Assembly (NCBI GenBank): GCA_002256185.1
Contig: NKIT01000003.1
Span: 1-64,000, forward strand
Source: Rhodobacteraceae bacterium PARR1
GTDB lineage: Bacteria; Pseudomonadota; Alphaproteobacteria; Rhodobacterales; Rhodobacteraceae
DNA: 64,000 nucleotides
Direction: 5' to 3'
Shown here piece by piece: positions 40,287 through 50,530 of the stretch. A program made the translations under genes and the position numbers. The stretch's first letter is position 1, and every line of letters begins with the position of its first letter. Under the pieces are notes generated by a model, which searched no databases, had not been told where the DNA came from, and worked only from the letters and a program-made list of their open reading frames with translations.

Positions 40287-40582
40287 GTGGGTCCAATACT
40301 CCGGCAGCGTGGCGTGCCAACCTCACCCCGAGACCGGCCATCCGCCAAAAGCGAACTGGTTACACCCACCAGACCTGCGGCGGGAAATGCGGCCAACTTG
40401 AAATCACGCATCGTGCAAAGTCACTCTGCGAACCCATATCACAAAGGGATCGTTTTGTATACCAAAGTATATAACCGATCGCTGCCCGGATGGAAAGCAC
40501 CTTTGGTCAAGCGGGGCTTTTCAAGGGTCACAGGGGCTGGTCGGTCAATCCCTGTTGAAGGTGAGCGGTTCTTCTTCGGTCT

Positions 40583-42257
40583 TCACGCTTTTTGCCCGCG
40601 CAGGGCCTGCGTCGCCGCAAGGTCCAGTCGAGTCCCGTCGATGATGACGCCATAAGCCGCCTGTGCCGTTTCGACAGTCAACAGACCGTCCAGCACGTCA
40701 TCAAGAACATCATCTGGTGCCCGTGCCATCGGGTCACCGTAACCGCCGCCGCAAGGGCCATAGGCCGTGAGACGGTCTCCTTTCGTCAGATAGCGATAGG
40801 GAATCTTGGACGGCAGGCTTTCCGCGCTGCCATCGGCATGGCTGAGGATGACCTTGGCGGGCGATCCATCCGCGCCGCCCAGAAAGCCCCAAGGGCTGAA
40901 CCGCTGGCCATCGCCTTCGACGGAGACGGCCCCATCCTCCAGCATCTCAAACGACCGGATCGACCCGATGCCGCCGCGCCATTGGCCCGGTCCGGCGACG
41001 TTTTCGCGCAGTTCGTAGTTCAGCACCCGCAGGGGCAGATGGCTTTCGATATCCTCGACCGGGTTGTTGCGGGTGTTGGCGTAAAGCGTATCGACCGCAT
41101 CCATCCCGTCCTTACCGTGGCGGCCGCCGTATGCGCCCTCCATGATCTCCATATGCACCCAAGGATTGCCTTTCGAGACCCCGGAAAAGGCCATGACGCG
41201 CAGGTTGCCGATGCCCGCGCTGACCTGTTTTGGCACCGCGGGGGCAATGGCCTTCATCACCGTATCGGCCAAGGCATTGCCGGGGCAAAAGCGGGCGATG
41301 ACCGGGGCGGGAAAGATCGGGTTGGCCAAGCAGCCCTTGGGGGCAAAGATCGTGATGGGGCGGGTCAGGCCGCTGTTCTGCGGGATGGCGCCATAAACAT
41401 CGCTGTCCAGAAGGATCGAGCGCAGCGTCAGCCAGACCGCGCAATCCACCGTGCCGACAAAGGGCATGTTGATCGGCTTGTTGGGGATTTGCGGCGCAGT
41501 TCCGGTCAGGTCGACATGGATGTCAGAGCCTTTGACCGTCAGCGTCACCGCAATCGGCAATTCCTTCAGCGCAGGATCGGCGCTGTCCATATAACCGTCG
41601 ATGTGGGTGCGCGCGGAATAGACGCCATCGGGCAAGGCGGCGATGGCGTCGCGCATCAGCATTTCGGAATAATCCAGCAGATCTTCGTAAGCCCCGGTCA
41701 CGGTGTCCAGCCCGTATTGATCCAGAAGGCTGGCGTAGCGGTCCGCCCCTATGCGGGCGGCGGCGACCTGGGCTTCCATATCCCCCACCACCAGATCGGC
41801 GATGCGGATGTTGGAGCGCAGGATTTGCCAGACCGGTTCCACCTTGCGGCCTGCGTCATAGACGCGGATCGCCTTGAATTGCAGGCCTTCGGCATAGGCG
41901 TCCACCGCATCGACGATGCCGCAACTGCCCGGCGTCAGCGCGCCGATGTCCAGATGGTGCGCGGTGGTGACGGAAAACCCGGCCAGCGCGCCCTCGTGGA
42001 AGATCGGCACGGCAAAGCCCACATCCGGCCCGTGCGAGGCCCCGCCGTAAGGGTCGTTGTGCATGAACACATCGCCGGGATTGACGGTATCGCCGCGCTT
42101 TTCCAGCTCACGCAATATGCCTTCGATATAGCCGGGGATCGGCCCCGATTGCAGCGGCGTGGACAGGGTGCATTCGCACAATTGCCGCCCGGTGGCATCG
42201 GTCAGGGCCGCGCCGAAATCTTCGGATTCGCGGATGATGCTGGAATAGCTCATCCAG
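40583..42257 (-). pseudogene. Hydantoinase B/oxoprolinase (HyuB) family protein, 5'-truncated
   Basis: HyuB homology begins at MSYSSIIRESEDFGAALTDATGRQLCECTLSTPLQSGPIPGYIEGI; expected N-terminal residues replaced by antisense of a replication/HTH-type gene; no hyuA beside it. Confidence 0.8.
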
Positions 42258-43033
42258 GCGCGGCTGGCCGAAGACGCGGAGATGTCGATCGCGGCCCTGA
42301 ACGACCATCTGGCGACACTGGAGCGGCTTGGCCTGATCCGCCGCATCCGCACCCACTATCCGCACACGCATCGGCGCATACCGACGCGCTACATTCTCGG
42401 GTTCGAGCGGGGCTTCCCGCAGGACCCAACGCCGGAAAGCGAAGATGGCTTCCCCGAAAACACAGGCGAAAATGGCGTCCCATCTCCGGAATCCGGAGAG
42501 TAACCTTGTAAGGGAACCTTTAAGTAAACCAGTAAAGGAGGAGGAGGGCGCGCAAGCGCGCGAGATCGATTTTGATCGATGTTTCGCAGAGCTGCTGAAC
42601 GCGCTGGGCATCGGTCCGAACGGCACGCTACCCGCCTGGTGGCAGGGCTGGCCCGCGAAAAGCCATGTGCGCCGCTGGGTCGACGACCTTGGCCTCACCG
42701 AAGACCGGATCATCGAGACCGCCTTGGAAACCCGGAGGGGACCACCCTGCCCCACCCGACGGCCCCAAGGCCCTCGACCGGGCGATGGAACGCGCTGCCA
42801 AGCGCGATGCGCAGATCGGGGCGACTTCCCCGAAGGCCCCGACCGGCAAGCGCCAACCCAAGCGCACAGAGGGCACCCGGCCCAGCGCCGACGAACTCGC
42901 GGCCTTCTACGCCGACATGGTTAACTCGGAAAAATTCCTGCCCGCCAGCACCATCAGCAACACAATCCGCGACGCCATGCTGTCACGCGGCCTCGTCACG
43001 CCGGAACGCCTGAGGGCAAGGGGCGTGCGCTGA
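42258..43033 (+). pseudogene. Mobile-element/plasmid-type HTH protein, truncated at 5' end and frameshifted
   Basis: Pieces in three ORFs: RLAEDAEMSIAALNDHLATLERLGLIRRIRTHYPHTHRRIPTRYILGFE; LGIGPNGTLPAWWQGWPAKSHVRRWVDDLGLTEDRIIETALE; GPKALDRAMERAAKRDAQIGATSPKAPTGKRQPKRTEGTRPSADELAAFYADMVNSEKFLPASTISNTIRDAMLSRGLVTPERLRARGVR. Confidence 0.65.
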
Positions 43034-43075
43034 GCAGTAAGGTGTCGGTCAATCGCCGTTCAAGGCTTTCAAATC

Positions 43076-43390
43076 CTAAATTCGGAGAATCCGCGCGATA
43101 GGGTCAACGGGAGGCTCATCGAAGCCGATCACAATGTAGAAGGCCTGCTGGCAGACCTCGCCCCATGCTGAGTGGCCGCGCACCCAGAAGCAGACGTTCG
43201 TCCGTAGCCACGCCCCGAACGTCTGTTCCGCATCGATGCCCCTAAGCTGCGATAGTGACGGCATGTTCTGAATGACATGCCGCACTTGATCTGAGTGGCA
43301 CGATCGGTCCATGTAATGCTCTGGGATCCGATATCCGGCGATTAGACAGAACGCTGCCGCCCTGCTGCGAAGTTGTTGAAAGTGCGCCAT
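43076..43390 (-). CDS. Hypothetical protein
   Basis: 104-aa ORF in the island region with no better overlapping candidate. Confidence 0.3.
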   Translation of the reverse strand: MAHFQQLRSRAAAFCLIAGYRIPEHYMDRSCHSDQVRHVIQNMPSLSQLRGIDAEQTFGAWLRTNVCFWVRGHSAWGEVCQQAFYIVIGFDEPPVDPIARILRI

Positions 43391-44567
43391 GCCGGGTTGT
43401 TCGCCAATTGGAGATGATATGCACAGTCACCTCAACCCGGATCTTGCCGTGGGTTCCGACGCGAGACCTCGGTGGAACTCAGCTCCGTTCCGTCGCGCAG
43501 GTTTTCACAACCTCCATCGTATCAGCCGATATGTGCAAGCCTTTCGGTCAAGCACGGTGCTGGACCTGAGCCTCGCGGCAGATCTGTCAATCGCACAACG
43601 CTCCGATGTCGCACAATTGACGGCAACCCCTTGGTTTTCGGCCATGGTGATCGACCGCGGCAACCGGGTGCTCTACGAACGCTACGCCCCCGATTTTCGT
43701 TCGGATCAACCCCATTCGGTCCAGTCCATAACGAAAACTCTGATGAACCTGACGATCGGACAACTGGCTGCAGAGAAGCGGTTGTCTTTGGCAGAGACCG
43801 TAGGCGACTGCCTGCCTTGGATCGGACCCGGCTTTCACTCTGCGACACTGCAAGACGTGATGAATATGAATGTGGTCCACGACTATGACGAGGATTACCT
43901 CAACCCGCATGCGTCGTGTTTTCTGCACGAGGCGGCGGCCGGGATGCGCTTGCCGAAAGGCGCCGAAATAACCAACAAGGAGTTTCTCGCGACGGAAAAT
44001 CTTTCCCCGGGGGCAGGCGATACGATCAACCGAAGCGGGACATCGCTTTATCGCAGCGCCAATACCGATGTGCTCGCAGCAGTTGCCGAAGCGCGCGGCG
44101 TGCGGCCGATGGCGGCCTAGCTTGCAGATGTTGCCGATGCGGCAGGGCTGGAAGGCGCGCTGCACATGGCGACGGACCGGACCGGCTTTCCGCTCATGAG
44201 TGGTGGAATGTGCCTGACTGCACGAGATCTCGCGCGCTATGGGTTGCTGCTGGCGCGCCGTGGGTTGGGCGTGGATGGGCGTCAGGTCGGCGATCCGGCG
44301 TTCATTGGTGAGACGTTGAAAGGCGGCATCCAGATGCCCGCACCAAGGGCGCATCTTCGGTATTCGAACCAGACCAACACGAATGGCCGCTGGATCGGTC
44401 ATGGCGGGTATGGCGGGCAGTACCTGCTAGTGGACATGTCAACCGGCACGGTGGGCGTGTACTTGTCGGTCTTGCAGGACGCCAACGGTTATGACGCTGC
44501 TTTCTATCCGCCTGTCATCAGGATGCTGGCGGAAATCTGCGAAGGCGGGGAACAGGGGCCGGGCTGA
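43389..44567 (+). pseudogene. Beta-lactamase-family serine hydrolase interrupted by one in-frame TAG (44118-44120)
   Basis: SxxK-type motif HSVQSITKTLMNLTIGQLAAEKRL; in-frame continuation LADVADAAGLEGALHMATDRTGFPLMSGGMCLTARDLARYGLLLARRG after TAG. Confidence 0.85.
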
Positions 44568-44579
44568 TGTTTCTGCGTT

Positions 44580-45527
44580 TCAGCCCCGCACGGAAACGTT
44601 GACTGCCGACTTTTCATCGCGTTTTCGCGTGAACTCGGGCTCTTCGCCCGTGGTCGTCAGGACCCAATCGATAAAGTTTCGGGTTTGCGGACTCGCGGAG
44701 ACGGCCGTTGGCCACACGATGTAATAGGCCCACCCCGTGCGCACGGGTCGGTTGAACGGGCGCACGAGACGACCCTGTTCGATCAGGTCCTGCAACAGCA
44801 CGACCTGTCCGATAGCCAGACCCATGCTGTTTTCTGCCGCACTGTAGCTTAGCTGGGCCGTATCGAACTCCATACGGTCACACCCCTCGATCGACAGGCC
44901 CGTCGCGTCCGACCAGGCGGCCCATTCGCGCCACATGCTGCTTTCGTGCAGGATCCTCGTCCGAGGTGGAAGCGTGAAGGCAGAGGCGTCCAACCGTTTT
45001 GCAGCCTCTGGCGCGCAGACAACATCCAGGACTTCGTCAAAGAGCTTTCGGCTGCGGGCCTCGCGCCAGTCTGCATGTCCAAGTTGGATCGCCACGTCAA
45101 CATGCATGCCCAGAAAGTCGAGCGGCTCTAGTGAGGTTTCGAGCCTGAGGCGGTACCCCGAATGTGCAGATACAAAGTGATGCAGTCGCGGCATCAACCA
45201 AAACTGCGCAAAAGATGGGTAGGCACGCAGCGTGACGGTTTCCTGGCCTTCTGCCGCAAGCACACGCAAAGTCGCTTTCTCGATCTCTTCGAGAGGGCCG
45301 ACGATTGCACGAGCAAGATCCCGCCCGGCTTCGGTCATTTCAACTGACCGCGCCTGGCGCATGAACAGCTTCACGCCAAGGTAGGCTTCCAGCATCATGA
45401 TCTGGCGGCTCATGGCGACTTGCGTCACGCCCATATGATTGGCCGCTGCCGTGAAGGTCCGGTGGCGCGATGCGGTTGCAAACGCACGAAGTTGGTTCAG
45501 GGGCAGGTTGAGATAGCGTTGATCCAT
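44580..45527 (-). CDS. LysR family transcriptional regulator (GcvA-like)
   Basis: MDQRYLNLPLNQLRAFATASRHRTFTAAANHMGVTQVAMSRQIMMLEAYLGVKLFMRQARSVEMTEAGRDL. Confidence 0.93.
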   Translation of the reverse strand: MDQRYLNLPLNQLRAFATASRHRTFTAAANHMGVTQVAMSRQIMMLEAYLGVKLFMRQARSVEMTEAGRDLARAIVGPLEEIEKATLRVLAAEGQETVTLRAYPSFAQFWLMPRLHHFVSAHSGYRLRLETSLEPLDFLGMHVDVAIQLGHADWREARSRKLFDEVLDVVCAPEAAKRLDASAFTLPPRTRILHESSMWREWAAWSDATGLSIEGCDRMEFDTAQLSYSAAENSMGLAIGQVVLLQDLIEQGRLVRPFNRPVRTGWAYYIVWPTAVSASPQTRNFIDWVLTTTGEEPEFTRKRDEKSAVNVSVRG

Positions 45528-45666
45528 CTTGGCGGTTCAACAGCGAAATGCGCGGTGGGGCGGTTTGAGACACAACTTCAGCTTGTGCCCGAACGCGTCC
45601 ACAATCTCCGATTTCAATCTGACCATTTCCGGCTTCCTATCTAGGCACCGATTCATCGTCACTAAA

Positions 45667-45684
45667 TGTGATCATGAGATCACA
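45667..45684. promoter_or_regulatory. Operator-like inverted repeat TGTGATC-ATGA-GATCACA upstream of the GntR gene
   Basis: Perfect 7-bp arms; near-identical site at 46585. Confidence 0.8.
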
Positions 45685-45740
45685 CCACTTGAGGAGTCAA
45701 GCCACCTTTGGTAGCATTCCTGCTCACAGGAGGCTGCGCC

Positions 45741-46433
45741 ATGTCTGGAACCCGACGCCTTGACCTACAGATGATTGAACCGCCGCAGCGGGAAACACTG
45801 CAGGATCGGGTCTATAAGGAGTTGCGCAACGCGTTGATGCGGGGGCGCTTTTTGCCCGGCACATCCTTGTCTATCCGCGCCGTATCCGCGGCACTTGGGA
45901 CCAGCCCGATGCCGGTCCGAGAAGCGATGCGCCAACTGACGAACGACAATGCGATCATAACGCTGCCAAACCGAACGTACGGAACGCCGATCATGTCACG
46001 GTCTCGGTTCCGCGATGTTCTGGAGATCAGATCAGAGCTGGAAGGCTATGCCGTCCTGCGCGCCACCGAGCGGGCAACACTGGAAGACATCGACCTGCTC
46101 GTCAGCATCGACGCCGAAATGGCGGTGCGCAAGGGCAAGGGGGACCGCGAAGGATATACGGCGGCAAACCAGGAGTTTCATTTCACCCTTTATCGGCTTG
46201 CCGGTTCGGAAACGCTCGTCCCACTGATTGAAACGATGTGGCTCCAGTATGGTCCTTACCTGAGCTTTGTTTTCAAGGCACAGCTGCCTACCGAGACCGG
46301 TAAGACTGACTTCCATGCCGGAGCCATCGCAGCGCTGCGCGCCCGAGACGGACAAGCAGCCCGTCAGATGATCGTTGATGATCTACTGACTTATGCCAAG
46401 ATCATCGAAGCCAGTGGGAAGTTTTCTGACTGA
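45741..46433 (+). CDS. GntR family (FCD) transcriptional regulator
   Basis: ETLQDRVYKELRNALMRGRFLPGTSLSIRAVSAALGTSPMPVREAMRQLTNDNAIITLPNRTYGTPIMSRSRF. Confidence 0.94.
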   Translation: MSGTRRLDLQMIEPPQRETLQDRVYKELRNALMRGRFLPGTSLSIRAVSAALGTSPMPVREAMRQLTNDNAIITLPNRTYGTPIMSRSRFRDVLEIRSELEGYAVLRATERATLEDIDLLVSIDAEMAVRKGKGDREGYTAANQEFHFTLYRLAGSETLVPLIETMWLQYGPYLSFVFKAQLPTETGKTDFHAGAIAALRARDGQAARQMIVDDLLTYAKIIEASGKFSD

Positions 46434-46584
46434 TCTGGCTGGGCACCCGGTAAAGCGACGGTTTGCGACGGACTGACGGTGCATTGGCCGCTTGGACGGC
46501 AGTCGCGTGCGCAGCGGCGGGCACGCAGCCATAACCAACAGTTATGGCTCCATGACTCCTAGTTTCTGGAAGATGCAGCTCCAG

Positions 46585-46602
46585 TGTGATCACATGATCT
46601 CA
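46585..46602. promoter_or_regulatory. Operator-like inverted repeat TGTGATC-ACAT-GATCtCA upstream of the BKACE operon
   Basis: One mismatch from the 45667 site. Confidence 0.8.
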
Positions 46603-46652
46603 CTCAGCGGAAAAGCTGTCCTCATAACCCGGCTCACCCATAGGTTCAAAAC

Positions 46653-47537
46653 GTGCGGCAAGACGTATTCATTACCTGCGCAGTGACAGGTGCTGGGGCC
46701 GGCCCCCAGAAGAACCCCCACGTGCCAGTGACGCCGCAAGCGATTGCTGATGACGTGCTGGCAGTGGCGGAAGCAGGCGCCGCCGTGGCGCATATCCATG
46801 TACGTGACCCTGAAACGACCGAAGGCAGCCGCGACACGGCGCTCTATGCGCAAGTGCTGGAACGCGTTCGCGCAAAGAATTCAGACGTTATCGTGAACAT
46901 GACTGCCGGCATGGGAGGCGACATCGTATTTGGCAACGACGCGCCCTTGCCGCACAAGCCTGGAACCGATCTGGTGGGTCAGCGCGAGCGACTGGTTCAT
47001 GTTGACGCTCTCCGCCCTGATATCTGCACCTTGGATTGCGGGTCATACAACGTGGGCGAGGGCGGGTTGGTCTACATCTCGACGCCCGAACAGATCCGGC
47101 AAGGCGCGGATCTGATCCGCAGCTATAGTGTCAAGCCAGAGCTTGAGGTGTTCGACCTTGGCCACCTTTCCTTTGTCCTGAAGCTGATCGAAGAGGGCAA
47201 GTTTGACGGCCCCCCGATGGTCCAGTTTTGCCTTGGGGTAAACTGGGGTGCTCCGGCGACGACCGACGCGATGAAAGCGATGGCCGACGCCGTAAAGTCC
47301 AAGGGCGTGGTGTGGTCGGCCTTTGGTGTGGGCAGGATGCAGATGCCGATGGTGGCCCAAGCGGTGCTTTTGGGCGGAAACGTCCGTGTCGGGCTGGAAG
47401 ACAACATCTGGCTGGAACGCGGCGTGCCTGCCCGCAACACCGACCTCGTCGCGCGGGCCCGCACGATCATCGAGGCGATGGGTGCAAGGGTCATGTCGAC
47501 ATCCGCAACCCGTGATCTGCTGGGACTGAAGTCATGA
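46653..47537 (+). CDS. 3-keto-5-aminohexanoate cleavage protein family (BKACE, beta-keto acid cleavage enzyme)
   Basis: VFITCAVTGAGAGPQKNPHVPVTPQAIADDVLAVAEAGAAVAHIHVRDPETTEGSRD; WSAFGVGRMQMPMVAQAVLLGGNVRVGLEDNIWLERGVPARN. GTG start. Confidence 0.94.
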   Translation: MRQDVFITCAVTGAGAGPQKNPHVPVTPQAIADDVLAVAEAGAAVAHIHVRDPETTEGSRDTALYAQVLERVRAKNSDVIVNMTAGMGGDIVFGNDAPLPHKPGTDLVGQRERLVHVDALRPDICTLDCGSYNVGEGGLVYISTPEQIRQGADLIRSYSVKPELEVFDLGHLSFVLKLIEEGKFDGPPMVQFCLGVNWGAPATTDAMKAMADAVKSKGVVWSAFGVGRMQMPMVAQAVLLGGNVRVGLEDNIWLERGVPARNTDLVARARTIIEAMGARVMSTSATRDLLGLKS

Positions 47538-48313
47538 GCGACGCAAGCTTGCACGGGAAGCGGGCAATCATCACGGCAGGTGCGTCGGGCATCGGGCGCG
47601 TTGTGGCATCCCGCCTGATTGCAGACGGCGCGCGGGTGGCTATCTGCGACATTGATGCCAAGGCACTTGACCGTGTCTCGGCTGAACTGCCCGGCAGTCT
47701 GGCGGTACGCTGCGACGTGTCCGACCCTGCAGCAGTGGCCGCTGTTGCGGCAAAGATGATGGACCACCTTGGTGGCATCGACATTCTCGTGAACAACGCC
47801 GGGTCTGCCGGGCCTACGGCGGCGGTGCAGGATATCGAGCCTGCAGACTGGGATGCCTGCATTGGCGTGAACATGACATCGCAGTTTCTGTTCACACGCG
47901 CCGTCGTACCCGCGATGATCGCGCAACGGTCGGGGTGCATCGTCAATATGTCATCGTCGGCGGGCCGCTTTCCCATGGCATTGCGCCTGCCCTATGTGGC
48001 GGCGAAATGGGCTGTGATCGGCATGACCCAGTCCTTGGCCATGGAGCTTGGCCCGCACAACATCCGCGTCAACGCCATCCTGCCGGGTTCGGTGCGGGGC
48101 GACCGGATCAACCGGGTCATGGCAGCACGCGCTGCCAGCACCGGGAAAACCATTGCCGAAATCGAACGTGAAGAGGTGGCGTCCATGTCGATGGGCCGCC
48201 TGATCGAACCCGAGGAAATCGCCACGATGATTGCATTCGTTGCCAGCGACGCTGGTCGCAGCATTTCCGGCCAATCACTGGGCGTGGACGGAAACACAGA
48301 GGTTCTGCGCTGA
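47534..48313 (+). CDS. SDR family oxidoreductase
   Basis: GKRAIITAGASGIGRVVASRLIADGARVAICDIDA; NNAGSAGP; LPYVAAKWAVIGMTQSLAMELGPHNIRVNAILPGSVRGDRINRVM. Confidence 0.94.
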   Translation: MSDASLHGKRAIITAGASGIGRVVASRLIADGARVAICDIDAKALDRVSAELPGSLAVRCDVSDPAAVAAVAAKMMDHLGGIDILVNNAGSAGPTAAVQDIEPADWDACIGVNMTSQFLFTRAVVPAMIAQRSGCIVNMSSSAGRFPMALRLPYVAAKWAVIGMTQSLAMELGPHNIRVNAILPGSVRGDRINRVMAARAASTGKTIAEIEREEVASMSMGRLIEPEEIATMIAFVASDAGRSISGQSLGVDGNTEVLR

Positions 48314-48359
48314 CACCAAGATCGCCAAAACCACCAGAAACAAAAGGGAGACCCATGCC

Positions 48360-49463
48360 ATGATCACAAGACGCCACTTTATCGTCACGTCTGCCGCCGC
48401 CGCCCCGGCCCTGCTGGCCATTCCGAGCGTTTCGATGCTTTCGCTGCCAGCACATGCAGCAACCGGCAATGTCGTGATGCTGGTCTGGCAGGGATATGAC
48501 GATGCCACCGCCCTCAAGCCGCTGACCGATGCCGGTCTTGTCGTCGAAGCGCAGTATATCTCCAGCAACAGCGAAACCATTACCAAACTGCGCGGCGGCG
48601 CGTTGGGATCGATCGACGTGGTCTCGCCCGGCCTTTCGACCATCGAACCCCTTGTCGCCGCTGGGCTGATCCAGCCGATGGACCCGGCACGGTTGGTCAG
48701 CAACGGACAGTTGATGGCTCCGTTCGCAAACGTCACTTGGAACAAGATCGACGGCAAGCTCTACTCGATCCCGGTCGCATGGAGCGATTATCCGATGGTC
48801 TATCGCAGCGATCTGTTCGCTGACCCGCCGGCAAAATGGACCGACCTTGCCGATCCAAAGTACAAGGGCCGCCTGGTGACGCTGGATGACGAAAGCAACC
48901 TGCGCATTCTGGCGCGCGCCCTGTTCGGCACCGCCGATTTCGCGACGATAACCAAGGCTCAACTGGCCCAGACCGTCGAGGCGTTCCTGCCCATAAAGGC
49001 GAACCTTGTGACCATTTCGCCCAGCTATGGCGACATCGTCGATGTGCTGGCCCGTGGTGATGCGCAGGCCTGCGTGCTGGGCTGGCGGTTCGTCGAGGTG
49101 CAGCTGAAGGCAAAGGGCTTTGCCGCCACTTCCTATGTTCCCGAAGAAGGCACGTATCTGTGGTGCGACAACTATTCGATCGCGACGGATGCGCCCAACC
49201 TTGATGCGGCCTACGCCGTCATCGACCGCCTCACCTCGCCCGAGGGCAATGCCATCATCGGCGCCGCGACCGGGTCTGGTGTTGTCAACGCGGGTGCGGT
49301 GGCGCTTCTGCCCGAAGATCAGCGCGCACTGCATCCTTATGACGACATCGACAACTTCCTTGCCAAGAACCCCTTTTTCCTGCCCGCGCCTCTGGATGAG
49401 AGCGGGGACATCGCCACCCGTCGCGACTGGAGCGATGCGTGGGAACAGGTAAAGCTGGGCTGA
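48360..49463 (+). CDS. Spermidine/putrescine-type ABC transporter substrate-binding protein
   Basis: MITRRHFIVTSAAAAPALLAIPSVSMLSLPAHAATGNVVMLVWQGYDD...IPVAWSDYPMVYRSDLFADPPAKWTDLADPKYKGRLVTLDDESN. Confidence 0.93.
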   Translation: MITRRHFIVTSAAAAPALLAIPSVSMLSLPAHAATGNVVMLVWQGYDDATALKPLTDAGLVVEAQYISSNSETITKLRGGALGSIDVVSPGLSTIEPLVAAGLIQPMDPARLVSNGQLMAPFANVTWNKIDGKLYSIPVAWSDYPMVYRSDLFADPPAKWTDLADPKYKGRLVTLDDESNLRILARALFGTADFATITKAQLAQTVEAFLPIKANLVTISPSYGDIVDVLARGDAQACVLGWRFVEVQLKAKGFAATSYVPEEGTYLWCDNYSIATDAPNLDAAYAVIDRLTSPEGNAIIGAATGSGVVNAGAVALLPEDQRALHPYDDIDNFLAKNPFFLPAPLDESGDIATRRDWSDAWEQVKLG

Positions 49464-50530
49464 TGCAAAGTCCTGCGGTACGTGTCATCGGTCTGACGCG
49501 GCGTTTCGACAGCACGCTGGCGTTGAACGACGTGTCGCTGGATGTGGCCGAGGGGCGGTTTGTATCGCTTCTCGGTCCCTCGGGTTGCGGCAAGACCACG
49601 CTGATGCGCATCATTGCCGGCCTTGACCGGCAGACAAGCGGGCGGGTTGAGATTGCAGGGGTCGATCATTCGGCCTCTGCCCCGAACCGAAGGCCGGTCG
49701 GTCTGGTGTTCCAGCGCTATGCGCTTTTTCCACATCTGACAGTGGCCCAGAATGTCGGCTTTTCCATGCAGATTCGAGGGGAGCCACAGGCCGCCATAGC
49801 CAGACGTGTTACTGAATTGCTGCGCCTGATCCAGCTTGACGATTACGGCCCGCGCAGCATCGATCAGTTGTCGGGCGGACAGGCGCAGCGCGTGGCCCTT
49901 GCGCGTATTCTGGCCAGTGATCCGCCCGTTCTGCTGCTGGACGAGCCTATGTCGGCGCTGGATTTGAAACTGCGTCAGTCGATGCAGATCGAACTGCGCC
50001 AGCTGCAACGACAGCTTGGCAAGACTTTCATCTTCGTCACCCATGACCAGCATGAGGCGATGGTCATGAGCGATGAGATCGTCTTGATGAACGCCGGTCG
50101 TATCGTGCAGCGCGGAAGCCCGGAAGAGGTCTATTTCTCGCCAAACTCGCTTTTCAGCGCCCGCTTTCTGGGTGATGCCAATCTGATCCCGGGCACATTC
50201 CAGAACGGAGTGCTGGCAGGCGACGGCGTGATCTGTCGTCCTGCGGCGGCAGCCGCCATGACGCGCGCGGAAGGCTGGGCCTGCATTCGTCCGGAATCGG
50301 TGACCATCAGCCTCGCTTCCGGAGAGCATGGACCGAATATGGTGCATGCCCGGATCTCCGAAACGATCTTTCAAGGTGCCAGCCGACGCTACCACGCGCT
50401 GGCCGGAAGCCATCGTTTTCTAGTGGATCAGCCCACAACCCAAGGCACGCCCCTCGGCGTGGGCGATGAGGTGAGATTGTCGTGGCCCGACAGTGCGGTT
50501 GCGATGATCGATGAGCCGACCCATGGCTGA
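49463..50530 (+). CDS. Polyamine-type ABC transporter ATP-binding protein (PotA-like)
   Basis: LLGPSGCGKTTLMRIIAGLDRQTSGRVEIAG; QLSGGQAQRVALARILASDPPVLLLDEPMSALDLKLRQSMQIEL; C-terminal TOBE. Confidence 0.95.
   Translation: MQSPAVRVIGLTRRFDSTLALNDVSLDVAEGRFVSLLGPSGCGKTTLMRIIAGLDRQTSGRVEIAGVDHSASAPNRRPVGLVFQRYALFPHLTVAQNVGFSMQIRGEPQAAIARRVTELLRLIQLDDYGPRSIDQLSGGQAQRVALARILASDPPVLLLDEPMSALDLKLRQSMQIELRQLQRQLGKTFIFVTHDQHEAMVMSDEIVLMNAGRIVQRGSPEEVYFSPNSLFSARFLGDANLIPGTFQNGVLAGDGVICRPAAAAAMTRAEGWACIRPESVTISLASGEHGPNMVHARISETIFQGASRRYHALAGSHRFLVDQPTTQGTPLGVGDEVRLSWPDSAVAMIDEPTHG

Noticed and set aside
40592-42511. 639-aa plus-strand ORF
   Set aside because: Antisense to HyuB homology; the long open frame reflects high GC3.
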